The notes beneath the pieces were generated by a model. The model did no database searches and had not been told where the DNA came from. It was given only the letters and a program-made list of their open reading frames with translations. A program made the position numbers and the translations under genes. From Flavobacterium sp. LC2016-01 (GTDB lineage: Bacteria; Bacteroidota; Bacteroidia; Flavobacteriales; Flavobacteriaceae): a DNA stretch of 64,000 nucleotides. The stretch lies in contig NZ_WMIC01000006.1 in the NCBI RefSeq assembly GCF_009711135.1, positions 248,001 through 312,000 of the forward strand, written 5' to 3'. Shown here piece by piece: positions 56,546-64,000 of the stretch. Numbering within the stretch: position 1 is the first letter of the stretch; every line of letters starts with the position of its first letter.

Positions 56546-57601
56546 ATGAAAATCATCAAATATCTAATATGCTCTTTTTTTATACTTCTTTTAAATTGTA
56601 AAAAAGTAGAAACTAATAAAGAATATGTACAACTGCTTTGGAAAAACGATACGTTTGATTGGATGCCATCTTCTTTAGTTTTAAAAGACAATCTATTGTA
56701 TTTTGCAGATTTAAACAGAAATTTTTATGCTGTAAACTTAGAAAATGCAAAAGTTGAGCTAAACTTTAAAACAGACTACAATCCAATCCATAAACCTTTG
56801 ATAGTAGATCAAAACTTGTTTTTAACAGAATATAATTCGGATCTAAATTGTTTTGATAAAACGAGTAAATTAAAGTGGAAGATTAAAGGTGAAATAAATT
56901 TAAGAAATGATTTATCTCAGTATAATCAGTTCATTTACGGGTCAGTCTTAGGAAATGGATTTAGTAAAATAGATAAGACAACTGGAAAAGTAATTTGGTT
57001 TCTTCCAGAAGCTTCTAATAATACAGAAACAAATGGGCCTGCTTTTTTTAAAGAAATGATATATCTAGGTTTTTCAGACTTTAATGCTAAACTTTCAGCA
57101 ATTAATAATCAAAATGGAAAAATTATATGGGAAAACAAATATGAAAATTTTAAAACGATTAGCCAATATACAACAGACAAAGGACTTTTAGTTTTTCTTA
57201 ATAAAGATTTAAAAGAAGGAAAAATTTTGATGTTAGACTATCAAAATGGAAATGAAATTTGGTCAAAATCAATAAATTGTGATCTGCACTATGAACCAAA
57301 TCTAGCGGATGACAATGTAATTTTCAGCACATACAACAACAAGGTTCTATCAATAAATATTGAAAACGGTAAAACGAACTGGTTATTGAATTTGAAAAAT
57401 GATCAAGTAGAAACTAGTGTAGTAAATTTTAAAGAAAGCGTGTATTTTGGAACAATAAATCGAAAACTATATTCTGTAAATAAGAAAACTGGAAATATCA
57501 ATTTTATGCAGCAATTTAATTTTGGTCTTATAACACCAATTATAGAGAACAATAAAATTTATTTCCCAACGGGTGGTAATGAAATATGGGTTTTAAAATA
57601 G
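56546..57601 (+). CDS. PQQ-type beta-propeller lipoprotein
   Basis: The 351-residue protein has a lipobox (FFILLLNCKK, Cys19) and propeller blades with turns such as NGKIIWENKYENF, NGNEIWSKSINCD, NGKTNWLLNLKND and ending ENNKIYFPTGGNEIWVLK. It is probably a membrane-anchored propeller, a paralogue of the gene at 54129 in general architecture. No catalytic site is evident. After it lies a disturbed ORF (57602-57785). Confidence 0.8.
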   Translation: MKIIKYLICSFFILLLNCKKVETNKEYVQLLWKNDTFDWMPSSLVLKDNLLYFADLNRNFYAVNLENAKVELNFKTDYNPIHKPLIVDQNLFLTEYNSDLNCFDKTSKLKWKIKGEINLRNDLSQYNQFIYGSVLGNGFSKIDKTTGKVIWFLPEASNNTETNGPAFFKEMIYLGFSDFNAKLSAINNQNGKIIWENKYENFKTISQYTTDKGLLVFLNKDLKEGKILMLDYQNGNEIWSKSINCDLHYEPNLADDNVIFSTYNNKVLSINIENGKTNWLLNLKNDQVETSVVNFKESVYFGTINRKLYSVNKKTGNINFMQQFNFGLITPIIENNKIYFPTGGNEIWVLK

Positions 57602-57785
57602 CCAATCCACTTGAATTGAAAATTGACTTTCCTTTGGATTTCTATGACTATTGTTTGAGAAATAAAGAAAGATTTCGGTATCAAATTATAAAAAAACTCC
57701 TTAATTTCTTAAGGAGTTTCTTGATGGTTATTACGAACCATTTTATGCAGGATTTGAAGAAAATTACAATTGGAAAACGCTATAA
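57602..57785 (+). pseudogene. Broken ORF interrupted by a hairpin
   Basis: Two protein-like stretches lie in different frames. The first, starting ANPLELKIDFPLDFYDYC, is at 57602-57685; the second, ending YYEPFYAGFEENYNWKTL with TAA at 57783-57785, starts at 57723 in another frame. Between them is a 36-bp terminator-like sequence (57688-57723) that also occurs at 60445-60480. Removing about 38 bases would join the frames, so an insertion into a former gene is plausible but not proven. I recognise no family. Confidence 0.4.
57688..57723. repeat. 36-bp direct repeat, copy 1 (terminator-like hairpin)
   Basis: A seven-A run followed by CTCCTTAA, TTTC and TTAAGGAG, then TTTCTTG, is identical at 60445-60480 in the same orientation. 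On the minus strand the sequence forms a stem with a T-run and could terminate the M28 gene. Confidence 0.85.
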
Positions 57786-57804
57786 AAAGCACTCCTTTTA
57801 ATAG

Positions 57805-59109
57805 TTATTTCAATTGAGTAGTATTTACTCTTGTAGGCGTATCTTTTCCACTAATAATCGAAGAAGAGCTTAATGCAATTGATTTTATTATTTGGGTCAT
57901 GTTATCAATATCTAACGTTTCAAATTCATCATCGGCTGTGTGATACGTTAGCTCATTATCCATTTTTGAAGTAGAAATGGTATGAGCAGGAACTCCAAGC
58001 CTGGCTAATGTAGCGTTGTCTGAACGGTAAAATAATTGTTGGTCTGGATAAGGATCTGAATAAAACGTAAAACTTGTTCCGGTTAAATTAGTTTGTAAAA
58101 TCTGTCCCATATTCGACTTTTCGAAGCCTGTAATGTAAGCAGAGTTTTTACCCCATTTAGATTCTGTTCCTATCATTTCAATATTGAACATTGCAATCAC
58201 TTTTTCTGGCACAAGCTGTTTAGAAAAATATTTGGCTCCATAACCACCTATTTCCTCAGCTACAAATGTGGTAAAAATAATAGTACGCTCGTTGTTGTTT
58301 TGTTTTTTAAAATATTTCGCCAGCATAATTACGGCTGTTGTTCCAGCGGCATCATCATTTGCACCATTATAAATAGAATCTGTTGCAGGATGCGGAGCAC
58401 CTTCTTCAGGAGAGCCTACTCCTAAATGATCATAATGCCCTGAAAAAATCACATATTCATTTGGTTTCGTTTTTCCGGGTAATATTCCAACAACATTATT
58501 CAATGTTTTTTTGGAGATTGTATTCGTTAATTCAACAGAAAAAGTGGTCGCTTCGATGGTGCCAAAAACAAACATAATTGTATTGTTTCCTGGATTAGCA
58601 GTTACTCGATCAATATGTTGAATATTCGGTAAAACACTATCAAATGAAGGGTCAACTAGGACCAAAAGATTTTTTGGACTTTTATAATATTCATTAAATT
58701 TCTGACCAATGTTATCCCCTTTATTAATTTTTACAATAGAAATATCGCTTTTTTCAGTTAAAGAAACTTGAGGAAGGTATGAGAATGTTACAACTTGATT
58801 ATTGTTTATTTCTTTGCCATCAATAGTAATTTTTGAAGAAACTGCTTTAGAGGCCGTCATCGAAAATTCTTGTCTGTAATTCGTTGCAGCATTAAAAGTT
58901 TGCAAACCAATTTTTTTAAACTCTGATTCTATAAAGGCTGACGCTTTGTCAATACCCGGAGTAAAAGTTCTCCTGCCCTGCATATCATCAGCAGAAAGTA
59001 TTTTCTCTATACGAGTTACTTCCTTGTTCGTAATAATTTTATCAATCGATTGTCCATGTACATTAAAACATTGACTTAGAACAAAAATACTTACAATAAT
59101 TTTTTTCAT
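57805..59109 (-). CDS. Exported M28-family peptidase
   Basis: The 434-residue protein has a signal peptide (MKKIIVSIFVLSQCFNVHG) and an M28 catalytic domain: FSGHYDHLG (zinc), YNGANDDAAGTTAVIMLA (zinc Asp), TTFVAEEIGGYGAKYF (Glu general base and zinc Glu) and TYHTADDEFETLD (last zinc His/Asp). A PA-type domain segment precedes it. It is probably a periplasmic or surface aminopeptidase/carboxypeptidase. A CAAAAGTA -7-like box is at 59143-59150 on the minus strand. Confidence 0.9.
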   Translation of the reverse strand: MKKIIVSIFVLSQCFNVHGQSIDKIITNKEVTRIEKILSADDMQGRRTFTPGIDKASAFIESEFKKIGLQTFNAATNYRQEFSMTASKAVSSKITIDGKEINNNQVVTFSYLPQVSLTEKSDISIVKINKGDNIGQKFNEYYKSPKNLLVLVDPSFDSVLPNIQHIDRVTANPGNNTIMFVFGTIEATTFSVELTNTISKKTLNNVVGILPGKTKPNEYVIFSGHYDHLGVGSPEEGAPHPATDSIYNGANDDAAGTTAVIMLAKYFKKQNNNERTIIFTTFVAEEIGGYGAKYFSKQLVPEKVIAMFNIEMIGTESKWGKNSAYITGFEKSNMGQILQTNLTGTSFTFYSDPYPDQQLFYRSDNATLARLGVPAHTISTSKMDNELTYHTADDEFETLDIDNMTQIIKSIALSSSSIISGKDTPTRVNTTQLK

Positions 59110-59263
59110 ATTTTACTTTTATAAATAACATTTGAGTTAAACCAAAAGTAAGTTAATTATTTACAAAATTAAGTGTCCGAAAACGTTTTTAATTGAAAAA
59201 TATGAGGTTTTGTAACTTTCAGTTATAGTAATTTCCAGTCATTTAGTTTGATTCGTTTGTTTT

Positions 59264-60220
59264 TTAATATTGGAACGTTTGCATTACCTTTTCTAATTCA
59301 ATTTTATTCTCCTTATGAAATGGTATTTCTAAAAAGTTCCAATTTACATTCGATAAAAATGGTTGAAACTTTTCCATTATGATTGACTTTAAATTATTGG
59401 AGTTGTCTTGAAAAGAATCTACCCCAAGTCTTAGATCAATATCAATAACATAATTAAATTCTTTGTTGTTTTGAAAAAGGAATGTTTTACTCAAAAATTG
59501 ATTGGGTGTTAATTTAATATCTGCCAACAGGCTTGTATTTAGCTTTAATTTTCCCAAATACCATTTTTCGAAGTTGTACCAACCGTAATAATCATCTGTC
59601 TTTGTTTCAAGTTGTAACTCAAGTGATTTGTCAATCAATTCAGCAATTTTATCAATGGATTCATTTGATTTTATACCAATATAAAATGAAGTCGATTCAT
59701 AGCCATAATAAACTAAATTATTAATTAATTCATCATAAGATTTTAATCTTATTCTCTCTTCATAGCCATTTTCGGCACATTCTAATTCAAAATATACAAT
59801 TTCGGGTGTTTCATATTCGTTTTCAACATTATAACCATAGTCAAAACACAATATTGTATGACCATTCATAGTGGAAAGAATAGGAAGTCTGTCTAAATAA
59901 AGAAAATTTGTATCTGAAGAATTTTCTAATTTCTCTTTGTCCATATATTCTACTAAAACATCCTTTAAGGTCTTATAACCATTGTGATTAATTATTGGAT
60001 CAAAACGAGCATCATTACACAAAAGTTCATTTACTTCTCCGTTATAATTCAAAGCACTTTTCCATAAAAGACCACCATTTTGTAGTTTCATATGTTCTTT
60101 ATAAAGTGCTGGAAATTTAAATCCAATTTCGATTTCTTTTTGAAGGATTTGCTCTTCTGTTCTTCCAATTGTTTTTTCCGTAAAACCTTCTGCAGGTTGT
60201 TTCCAAATATCTATTATCAT
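59264..60220 (-). CDS. SMI1/KNR4-family protein
   Basis: The 318-residue protein has the SMI1/KNR4 pattern: an N-terminal EKTIGRTEEQILQKEIEIGFKFPALYKEHMKLQNGG and a middle ILCFDYGYNVENEYETPEIVYFELE. Such proteins are often immunity proteins of toxin systems, but lone chromosomal copies are common. No toxin gene is next to it. A CAAAATTA -7-like box lies at 60256-60263. It sits between two copies of the 36-bp direct repeat. Confidence 0.85.
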   Translation of the reverse strand: MIIDIWKQPAEGFTEKTIGRTEEQILQKEIEIGFKFPALYKEHMKLQNGGLLWKSALNYNGEVNELLCNDARFDPIINHNGYKTLKDVLVEYMDKEKLENSSDTNFLYLDRLPILSTMNGHTILCFDYGYNVENEYETPEIVYFELECAENGYEERIRLKSYDELINNLVYYGYESTSFYIGIKSNESIDKIAELIDKSLELQLETKTDDYYGWYNFEKWYLGKLKLNTSLLADIKLTPNQFLSKTFLFQNNKEFNYVIDIDLRLGVDSFQDNSNNLKSIIMEKFQPFLSNVNWNFLEIPFHKENKIELEKVMQTFQY

Positions 60221-60444
60221 ATAATTTTCTAAATATTGTTAAGATTCCTGTCTTGCAAAATTACTAGCAACTTGCTTATATATACTACTTTATAATATAA
60301 ATCTATCTTTTTTTCAATGTATATGAGCTAGGTAATCAAGTAAAAGCTTTTGCAATAGTATGCAAAAACAAAATGCTAGAATTGGTGTTTTTTAATAAAT
60401 TGAGATTATTTTTGAAACAATAATGAATTATAGAAGTATGATAG

Positions 60445-60480
60445 ATAAAAAAACTCCTTAATTTCTTAAGGAGTTTCTTG
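60445..60480 (-). terminator. tRNA-Val terminator, also 36-bp direct repeat copy 2
   Basis: On the minus strand AAACTCCTTAA pairs with TTAAGGAGTTT around a 4-base GAAA-type loop and is followed by T7. It directly follows the tRNA 3' end and is identical to 57688-57723. Confidence 0.85.
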
Positions 60481-60556
60481 GTGGGCGATGAGGGGTTCGA
60501 ACCCCCGACCCCCTCGGTGTAAACGAGGTGCTCTGAACCAGCTGAGCTAATCGCCC
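60479..60556 (-). tRNA. tRNA-Val(TAC)
   Basis: The minus strand reads a 75-base tRNA with acceptor arms GGGCGAT (5', 60550-60556) and ATCGCCC (3', 60483-60489), the D-arm AGCTCAGCTGG, anticodon stem CCTCG/CGAGG with loop TTTACAC (anticodon TAC) and T-arm GGGGTTCGAACCCC. The genome encodes the terminal CCA at 60479-60481. It reads GTA codons. Confidence 0.97.
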
Positions 60557-60594
60557 TATTTTACTAGGTTGCTATCATTTCGTGATTGCGAGTG

Positions 60595-60624
60595 CAAATA
60601 TACAGCTAGATTTCGAATTTGCAA
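60595..60624 (-). promoter_or_regulatory. Promoter of tRNA-Val (TTG-N19-TATATTTG)
   Basis: On the minus strand TTG (60622-60624) and TATATTTG (60595-60602) are separated by exactly 19 bases, a perfect match to the flavobacterial consensus. The tRNA 5' end is 38 bases downstream of the -7 box. Confidence 0.75.
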
Positions 60625-60768
60625 GCGTTTTTCAAAAAAAAGTAAAAGAAAATTTTAATAAAATATTTAGAAAGCTATTTTTCAGTGATTTAAAAAACTA
60701 AAAAAAATCTTTATTTTCTTAAATTTAGTTAAAAATCAAAAACTCAAAAGCTAATTCATAATATTCTT

Positions 60769-60798
60769 TTGTATTCACTTGCTATAATCATACCTTTG
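60769..60798 (+). promoter_or_regulatory. Promoter of the ABC exporter gene (TTG-N19-TACCTTTG)
   Basis: TTG (60769-60771) and TACCTTTG (60791-60798) are separated by 19 bases. The ATG at 60821 is 22 bases beyond the -7 box. Confidence 0.75.
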
Positions 60799-60820
60799 CG
60801 TACCTTAATTGTATATTCAA

Positions 60821-62611
60821 ATGGCTAGATTTCAAGAAAACGATTTACCGAAAGCTAAATTAGACTCTAACTCCCTTCAAAAAGCACTCCGAATTTTTAA
60901 ATATGCCAAGAACCACAAATGGAAATTTTTCCTTGGCTTGATTTTCCTTTTATTAACTAGTGCCACTGCCCTAGCCTTTCCTAAATTAATGGGAATGCTC
61001 GTTGACTGTGTAACCAATAAAGATCTAGATAAGGCAAATGAAATTGCCATTGCCTTAATGGGAATTTTGACTTTGCAGGCGATTTTCTCTTTTTTCAGAA
61101 TCTCATTATTTGTAAATTTTACCGAAAATTCATTGTCGAACATTCGTTTTGCATTGTATGAAAATCTGGTAAAACTGCCAATGTCATTCTATTCGCAAAA
61201 ACGTGTTGGTGAACTAAACAGTAGAATTAGTGCTGATATTTCGCAATTGCAAGACACTTTCACCACAACAATAGCCGAATTTCTGCGTCAATTCATCTTA
61301 ATTATTGGTGGATTTGTGATTTTAGGAACCATAAGTCCGAAATTGACTTTCATGATGCTGGCAATTGTTCCAGTCGTTGCGGTTGCTGCAGTAATATTTG
61401 GAAGATTTATTCGCAAATACGGAAAAAAAACGCAAGATAAAGTGGCCGAAAGCCAGGTAATTGTTGAAGAAACATTACAAGGAATAAGCAATGTTAAAGC
61501 TTTTGCCAATGAATGGTATGAAATCCAGCGTTACAAAAACAAGATCAGAGAAATTGTAAAAATTGCTATAAAAGGCGGACAATACAGAGGTTATTTTGCT
61601 TCGTTTATTATTTTATGTCTTTTTGGATGCGTGGTTGCCGTCGTATGGTACGGAATTACCTTAACGATAAAAGGCGAAGTTGAAGGCGTTGGTGATTTGA
61701 TTTCCTTTGTTCTTTATACTACTTTTATTGGTGCTTCTTTTGGAGGAATTGCCGAAATGTATGCTCAGATTCAAAAAGCTGTTGGTGCAACTGAACGTGT
61801 TTTTGAACTTTTAGAAGAAACTCCAGAAGCAATCAATACAAGTTCAAAAGTACATGCAATTGAGAAGATAAAAGGAAATGTTACTTTTAAAAATGTGGCA
61901 TTCCATTATCCATCAAGAAAAGAAGTTCAGGTTTTGAAAGATGTAAATTTCTCTGCCGAATTTGGACAAAAAATTGCCATTGTGGGACCTAGTGGTGCAG
62001 GAAAATCGACAATTTCGTCTTTATTACTGCGCTTCTATGATATTACATCTGGAGAAATTCTTGTTGATGGAAAAAATATTCATGATTATGATTTAGAAAA
62101 TCTGCGTGGAAATATGAGTATTGTTCCTCAGGATGTGATTTTATTTGGAGGAACAATCAGAGAAAATATTGCTTACGGAAAGCCAGATGCTTCAGACGAA
62201 GAAATTATCGCTGCTGCAAAACAGGCAAATGCTTTTAATTTTGTAGAAGGCTTTCCAGAAAAATTTGAAACATTAGTAGGAGAACGTGGTGTTAAACTGT
62301 CCGGTGGACAACGTCAGCGTATTGCAATTGCAAGAGCTTTGCTGAAAAATCCGAGTATTTTGATCTTAGACGAAGCAACATCATCTTTAGACAGCGAAAG
62401 CGAAAAACTGGTTCAGGAAGCTTTAGAAGTATTAATGGAAGGAAGAACTAGTATTATCATCGCTCACCGACTTTCGACTATTAGAAATGCTGATAAAATT
62501 CTAGTTTTAGATAACGGAAAAATATCCGAAGAAGGAACGCATCAGGAATTAATAAATCTTGAAAACGGAATTTATAAAAACTTAAGTAATTTACAGTTTA
62601 GTAATTCTTAA
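60821..62611 (+). CDS. ABC exporter, fused permease and ATPase
   Basis: The 596-residue protein has an N-terminal exporter membrane domain with about six segments (about 35-335) and a C-terminal ATPase domain (about 355-590). The ATPase motifs are VGPSGAGKST (Walker A), VPQDVILFGGTIREN (Q-loop), LSGGQRQRIAIARAL (signature) and ILILDEATSSLD (Walker B), with an H-loop in IIAHRLSTI. It is an MsbA/LmrA-type half transporter that probably acts as a homodimer. Its substrate is unknown. ATG 60821 (MARFQEND) fits better than ATG 60809. Confidence 0.9.
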   Translation: MARFQENDLPKAKLDSNSLQKALRIFKYAKNHKWKFFLGLIFLLLTSATALAFPKLMGMLVDCVTNKDLDKANEIAIALMGILTLQAIFSFFRISLFVNFTENSLSNIRFALYENLVKLPMSFYSQKRVGELNSRISADISQLQDTFTTTIAEFLRQFILIIGGFVILGTISPKLTFMMLAIVPVVAVAAVIFGRFIRKYGKKTQDKVAESQVIVEETLQGISNVKAFANEWYEIQRYKNKIREIVKIAIKGGQYRGYFASFIILCLFGCVVAVVWYGITLTIKGEVEGVGDLISFVLYTTFIGASFGGIAEMYAQIQKAVGATERVFELLEETPEAINTSSKVHAIEKIKGNVTFKNVAFHYPSRKEVQVLKDVNFSAEFGQKIAIVGPSGAGKSTISSLLLRFYDITSGEILVDGKNIHDYDLENLRGNMSIVPQDVILFGGTIRENIAYGKPDASDEEIIAAAKQANAFNFVEGFPEKFETLVGERGVKLSGGQRQRIAIARALLKNPSILILDEATSSLDSESEKLVQEALEVLMEGRTSIIIAHRLSTIRNADKILVLDNGKISEEGTHQELINLENGIYKNLSNLQFSNS

Positions 62612-62642
62612 ATTAAATTTCAATTTAAAAATTCCAATTATA

Positions 62643-62680
62643 AAAAAACTCCATTTGATTTTACAAATGGAGTTTTTTTT
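62643..62680 (+). terminator. Terminator of the ABC exporter gene
   Basis: AAAAAACTCCATTTG pairs with CAAATGGAGTTTTTT around a 6-base loop. A partial family A word precedes it. Confidence 0.9.
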
Positions 62681-62700
62681 ATGGGAAAATCTAAAATCGA

Positions 62701-62810
62701 TTTAAACCGGACTAAAGTCCGGCCCTACAATATAATCGAGCCAAAGACTCTTTAGCAGTTCCGAAGGAACAAACCATATTGTAGAGCTGGACTTCAGTCC
62801 AGTTTATAAA
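62701..62810. repeat. Inverted repeat (family J) with CGGACT/AGTCC arms
   Basis: TTTAAACCGGACT... (62701-62732, including CTACAATAT) and the complementary ATATTGTAG...AGTTTATAAA (62776-62810) form a large imperfect stem, with short inner stems ACTAAAGT-type in each arm. It lies between two terminators. Confidence 0.75.
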
Positions 62811-62825
62811 GGAATATCCAAATAA

Positions 62826-62862
62826 AACAAAAAAAGCTCCAATTAAAAATTGGAGCTTTTTA
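62826..62862 (-). terminator. Terminator of the proline dehydrogenase gene
   Basis: AAAAAGCTCCAATT pairs with AATTGGAGCTTTTT around a 3-base loop; on the minus strand an extended T-run follows. Confidence 0.85.
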
Positions 62863-62897
62863 TATATAAACTGTAAACTGAGACAGAAAACGGAAAA

Positions 62898-64000
62898 CTA
62901 TTTCCCTTTTCTACGTTTACGTTCCGCTTTAATCATTGATAATTCACGGCTTGTTTGTCCTGCAACTGAAGTATTTTCTTCAGCACGGCGAATCAAGTAT
63001 GGCATAACGTCTTTAACTGGTCCAAATGGCAAGTATTTAGCATCATTATAACCATTTTCAGCAAGATTGTAGCTGATATTATCGCTCATTCCGTACAATT
63101 GACCAAACCAGATTCTGTTATCATTTTTAGCTATTCCTTTTTGAGCCATCATTTCCATTAATTTATAAGAACTCAATTCATTGTGAGTTCCTGCAAAAAT
63201 GGCCATAGTGTCTAAATGCTCTAACATATATTGTACAGCTGCGTCATAATTTACATCTGTAGCTTCTTTAGAAACGCAAATTGGCGAAACATATCCTTTT
63301 TCTTCTGCACGCTTATTTTCTTTTTCCATGTAAGCACCACGAACTAATTTCATTCCAATAAAGAAACCTTCGTTCTTGGCAATTTCATGTAATTTTTTCA
63401 AATAATCTAAACGATCCCAACGATACATCTGTAACGTATTAAATACAATTGCTTTTTCTTTATTGTATTTACGCATCATATTGGTTACTAAATCATCAGC
63501 AGCATCCTGCATCCAGCTTTCTTCACCATCAATTAACAACGCCACATCTTTTTTATGAGCTTCACTGCAAACTTGATCAAAACGTGCCACTACTCTATCC
63601 CATTCTGCTTGCTCTGCAGGAGTTAGCGTTTGTTTTTCTCCTATTTTTTCATATAATTCAAAACGTCCTAAACCAGTTGGCTTGAAAACCGCAAACGGAA
63701 TTGCCAAACGTTCTTTAGCAAAATCAATAGTTCTCAATGTCATTTCAAGAGCGGCATCAAACTGCTCTTCTTCTTCTTTTCCTTCAACTGAATAATCCAA
63801 TACAGATGAAACACCTTTTGTAAACATTTTATCTACTACCGAAAGGCAATCATTTTCATTTACACCACCGCAAAAGTGATCAAAAACAGTCGCGCGAATC
63901 AATCCTTCCACCGGAAGGTGCGCTTTAAGAGCAAAATTAGTTACAGCAGTTCCAATTCTTACAAGAGGCTCGCTGTCAATCATTTTAAAAAGAAAGTAAG
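62898..64000 (-). CDS. Proline dehydrogenase, 5' end beyond the window (partial)
   Basis: The enzyme oxidises proline to pyrroline-5-carboxylate with FAD, passing electrons to the quinone pool. The frame remains open past the ATG at 63983, encoding YFLFKMIDSEPLVRIG at the window edge, so the true start is upstream of base 64000. Motifs of the PRODH TIM barrel are visible: FAVFKPTGLG, LLIDGEESW, FNTLQMYRWD and GMKLVRGAYMEKE (flavin/substrate), and the final GQTSRELSMIKAERKRRKGK. A homologous length of about 390 is expected, leaving only some 25 residues outside. Confidence 0.93.
   Translation of the reverse strand, partial: YFLFKMIDSEPLVRIGTAVTNFALKAHLPVEGLIRATVFDHFCGGVNENDCLSVVDKMFTKGVSSVLDYSVEGKEEEEQFDAALEMTLRTIDFAKERLAIPFAVFKPTGLGRFELYEKIGEKQTLTPAEQAEWDRVVARFDQVCSEAHKKDVALLIDGEESWMQDAADDLVTNMMRKYNKEKAIVFNTLQMYRWDRLDYLKKLHEIAKNEGFFIGMKLVRGAYMEKENKRAEEKGYVSPICVSKEATDVNYDAAVQYMLEHLDTMAIFAGTHNELSSYKLMEMMAQKGIAKNDNRIWFGQLYGMSDNISYNLAENGYNDAKYLPFGPVKDVMPYLIRRAEENTSVAGQTSRELSMIKAERKRRKGK

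Noticed and set aside
57586..57801. 71-codon ORF after the propeller lipoprotein as an intact gene
   Set aside because: It overlaps the propeller stop and reads through the 36-bp hairpin; the protein-like parts are in different frames, so I list it as a broken ORF.
59264..60220. SMI1/KNR4 protein as immunity partner of a toxin
   Set aside because: No toxin ORF with a polymorphic-toxin layout is adjacent, so only the family name is supported.

Overview
This is an AT-rich chromosomal window from a member of the Bacteroidota, most likely a Flavobacterium. The evidence is the gene content and style: an HxD-type oxygenase next to a SUI1/YciH protein, class II IlvC, a fused two-domain 2-oxoacid dehydrogenase E1, DUF885 and M28 lipoproteins or exported peptidases. 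Promoters also fit the flavobacterial pattern TTG-N17-19-TAnnTTTG, seen complete upstream of leuA, the ABC exporter, tRNA-Val and the ChrB/AraC regulator. The genus is inferred; no rRNA is present. I see no rRNA, CRISPR array, complete insertion sequence or prophage.

Layout. 1-2549: end of the histidine operon (hisH tail, hisA, hisF, hisIE). 2629-7687: a membrane-anchored unknown, an exported CBM9-like protein, an exported M1 peptidase and a large helical unknown. 7779-16092: branched-chain amino-acid synthesis (leuA, leuB, then ilvD, ilvB, ilvN, ilvC). The ilv genes are preceded by a 25-codon Ile/Val-rich leader ORF, a Rho-independent terminator and a competing pairing, so they look controlled by translational attenuation. 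16550-21153: acetyl-CoA synthetase facing a cNMP/CBS/DUF294 protein paired with a DEDDh-exonuclease homologue that lacks two catalytic residues. 21703-31433: transporter, NDH-2, DEAD-box and SF2 helicases, MscS channel and small unknowns. 31560-34087: two unknowns, a Crp/Fnr regulator and an oxidoreductase with a palindromic operator candidate. 34398-39937: DUF885 lipoprotein, fused E1, 2OG-Fe(II) oxygenase and SUI1. 40129-48599: nucleoside phosphorylase, small VOC/DUF4265 genes, a leaderless Ca3427-like binding protein, transglutaminase-like protein, serine hydrolase, hyaluronan-synthase-like glycosyltransferase and PepSY-like protein. 48657-56262: methyltransferases, and a chromate block (chrA, small barrel protein, ChrB-AraC fusion), a PQQ-type propeller, a GNAT with a Cys tail and a 48-codon membrane ORF. 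56546-64000: second propeller lipoprotein, a broken ORF with a hairpin inside it, M28 peptidase, SMI1/KNR4 protein, tRNA-Val(TAC), an ABC exporter and the 5'-truncated proline dehydrogenase.

The most striking non-coding feature is the density of intergenic repeats. At least ten families of short words, mostly arranged as inverted pairs and often nested around terminators, fill spacers across the window, including inside the his and ilv operons. The best candidates for follow-up are the ilv attenuator, the DUF294/degenerate-exonuclease pair beside acs, the ncRNA-like spacer after ilvC, the ChrB-AraC fusion, the Crp/Fnr palindrome and the 36-bp direct repeats flanking 2.7 kb next to tRNA-Val.
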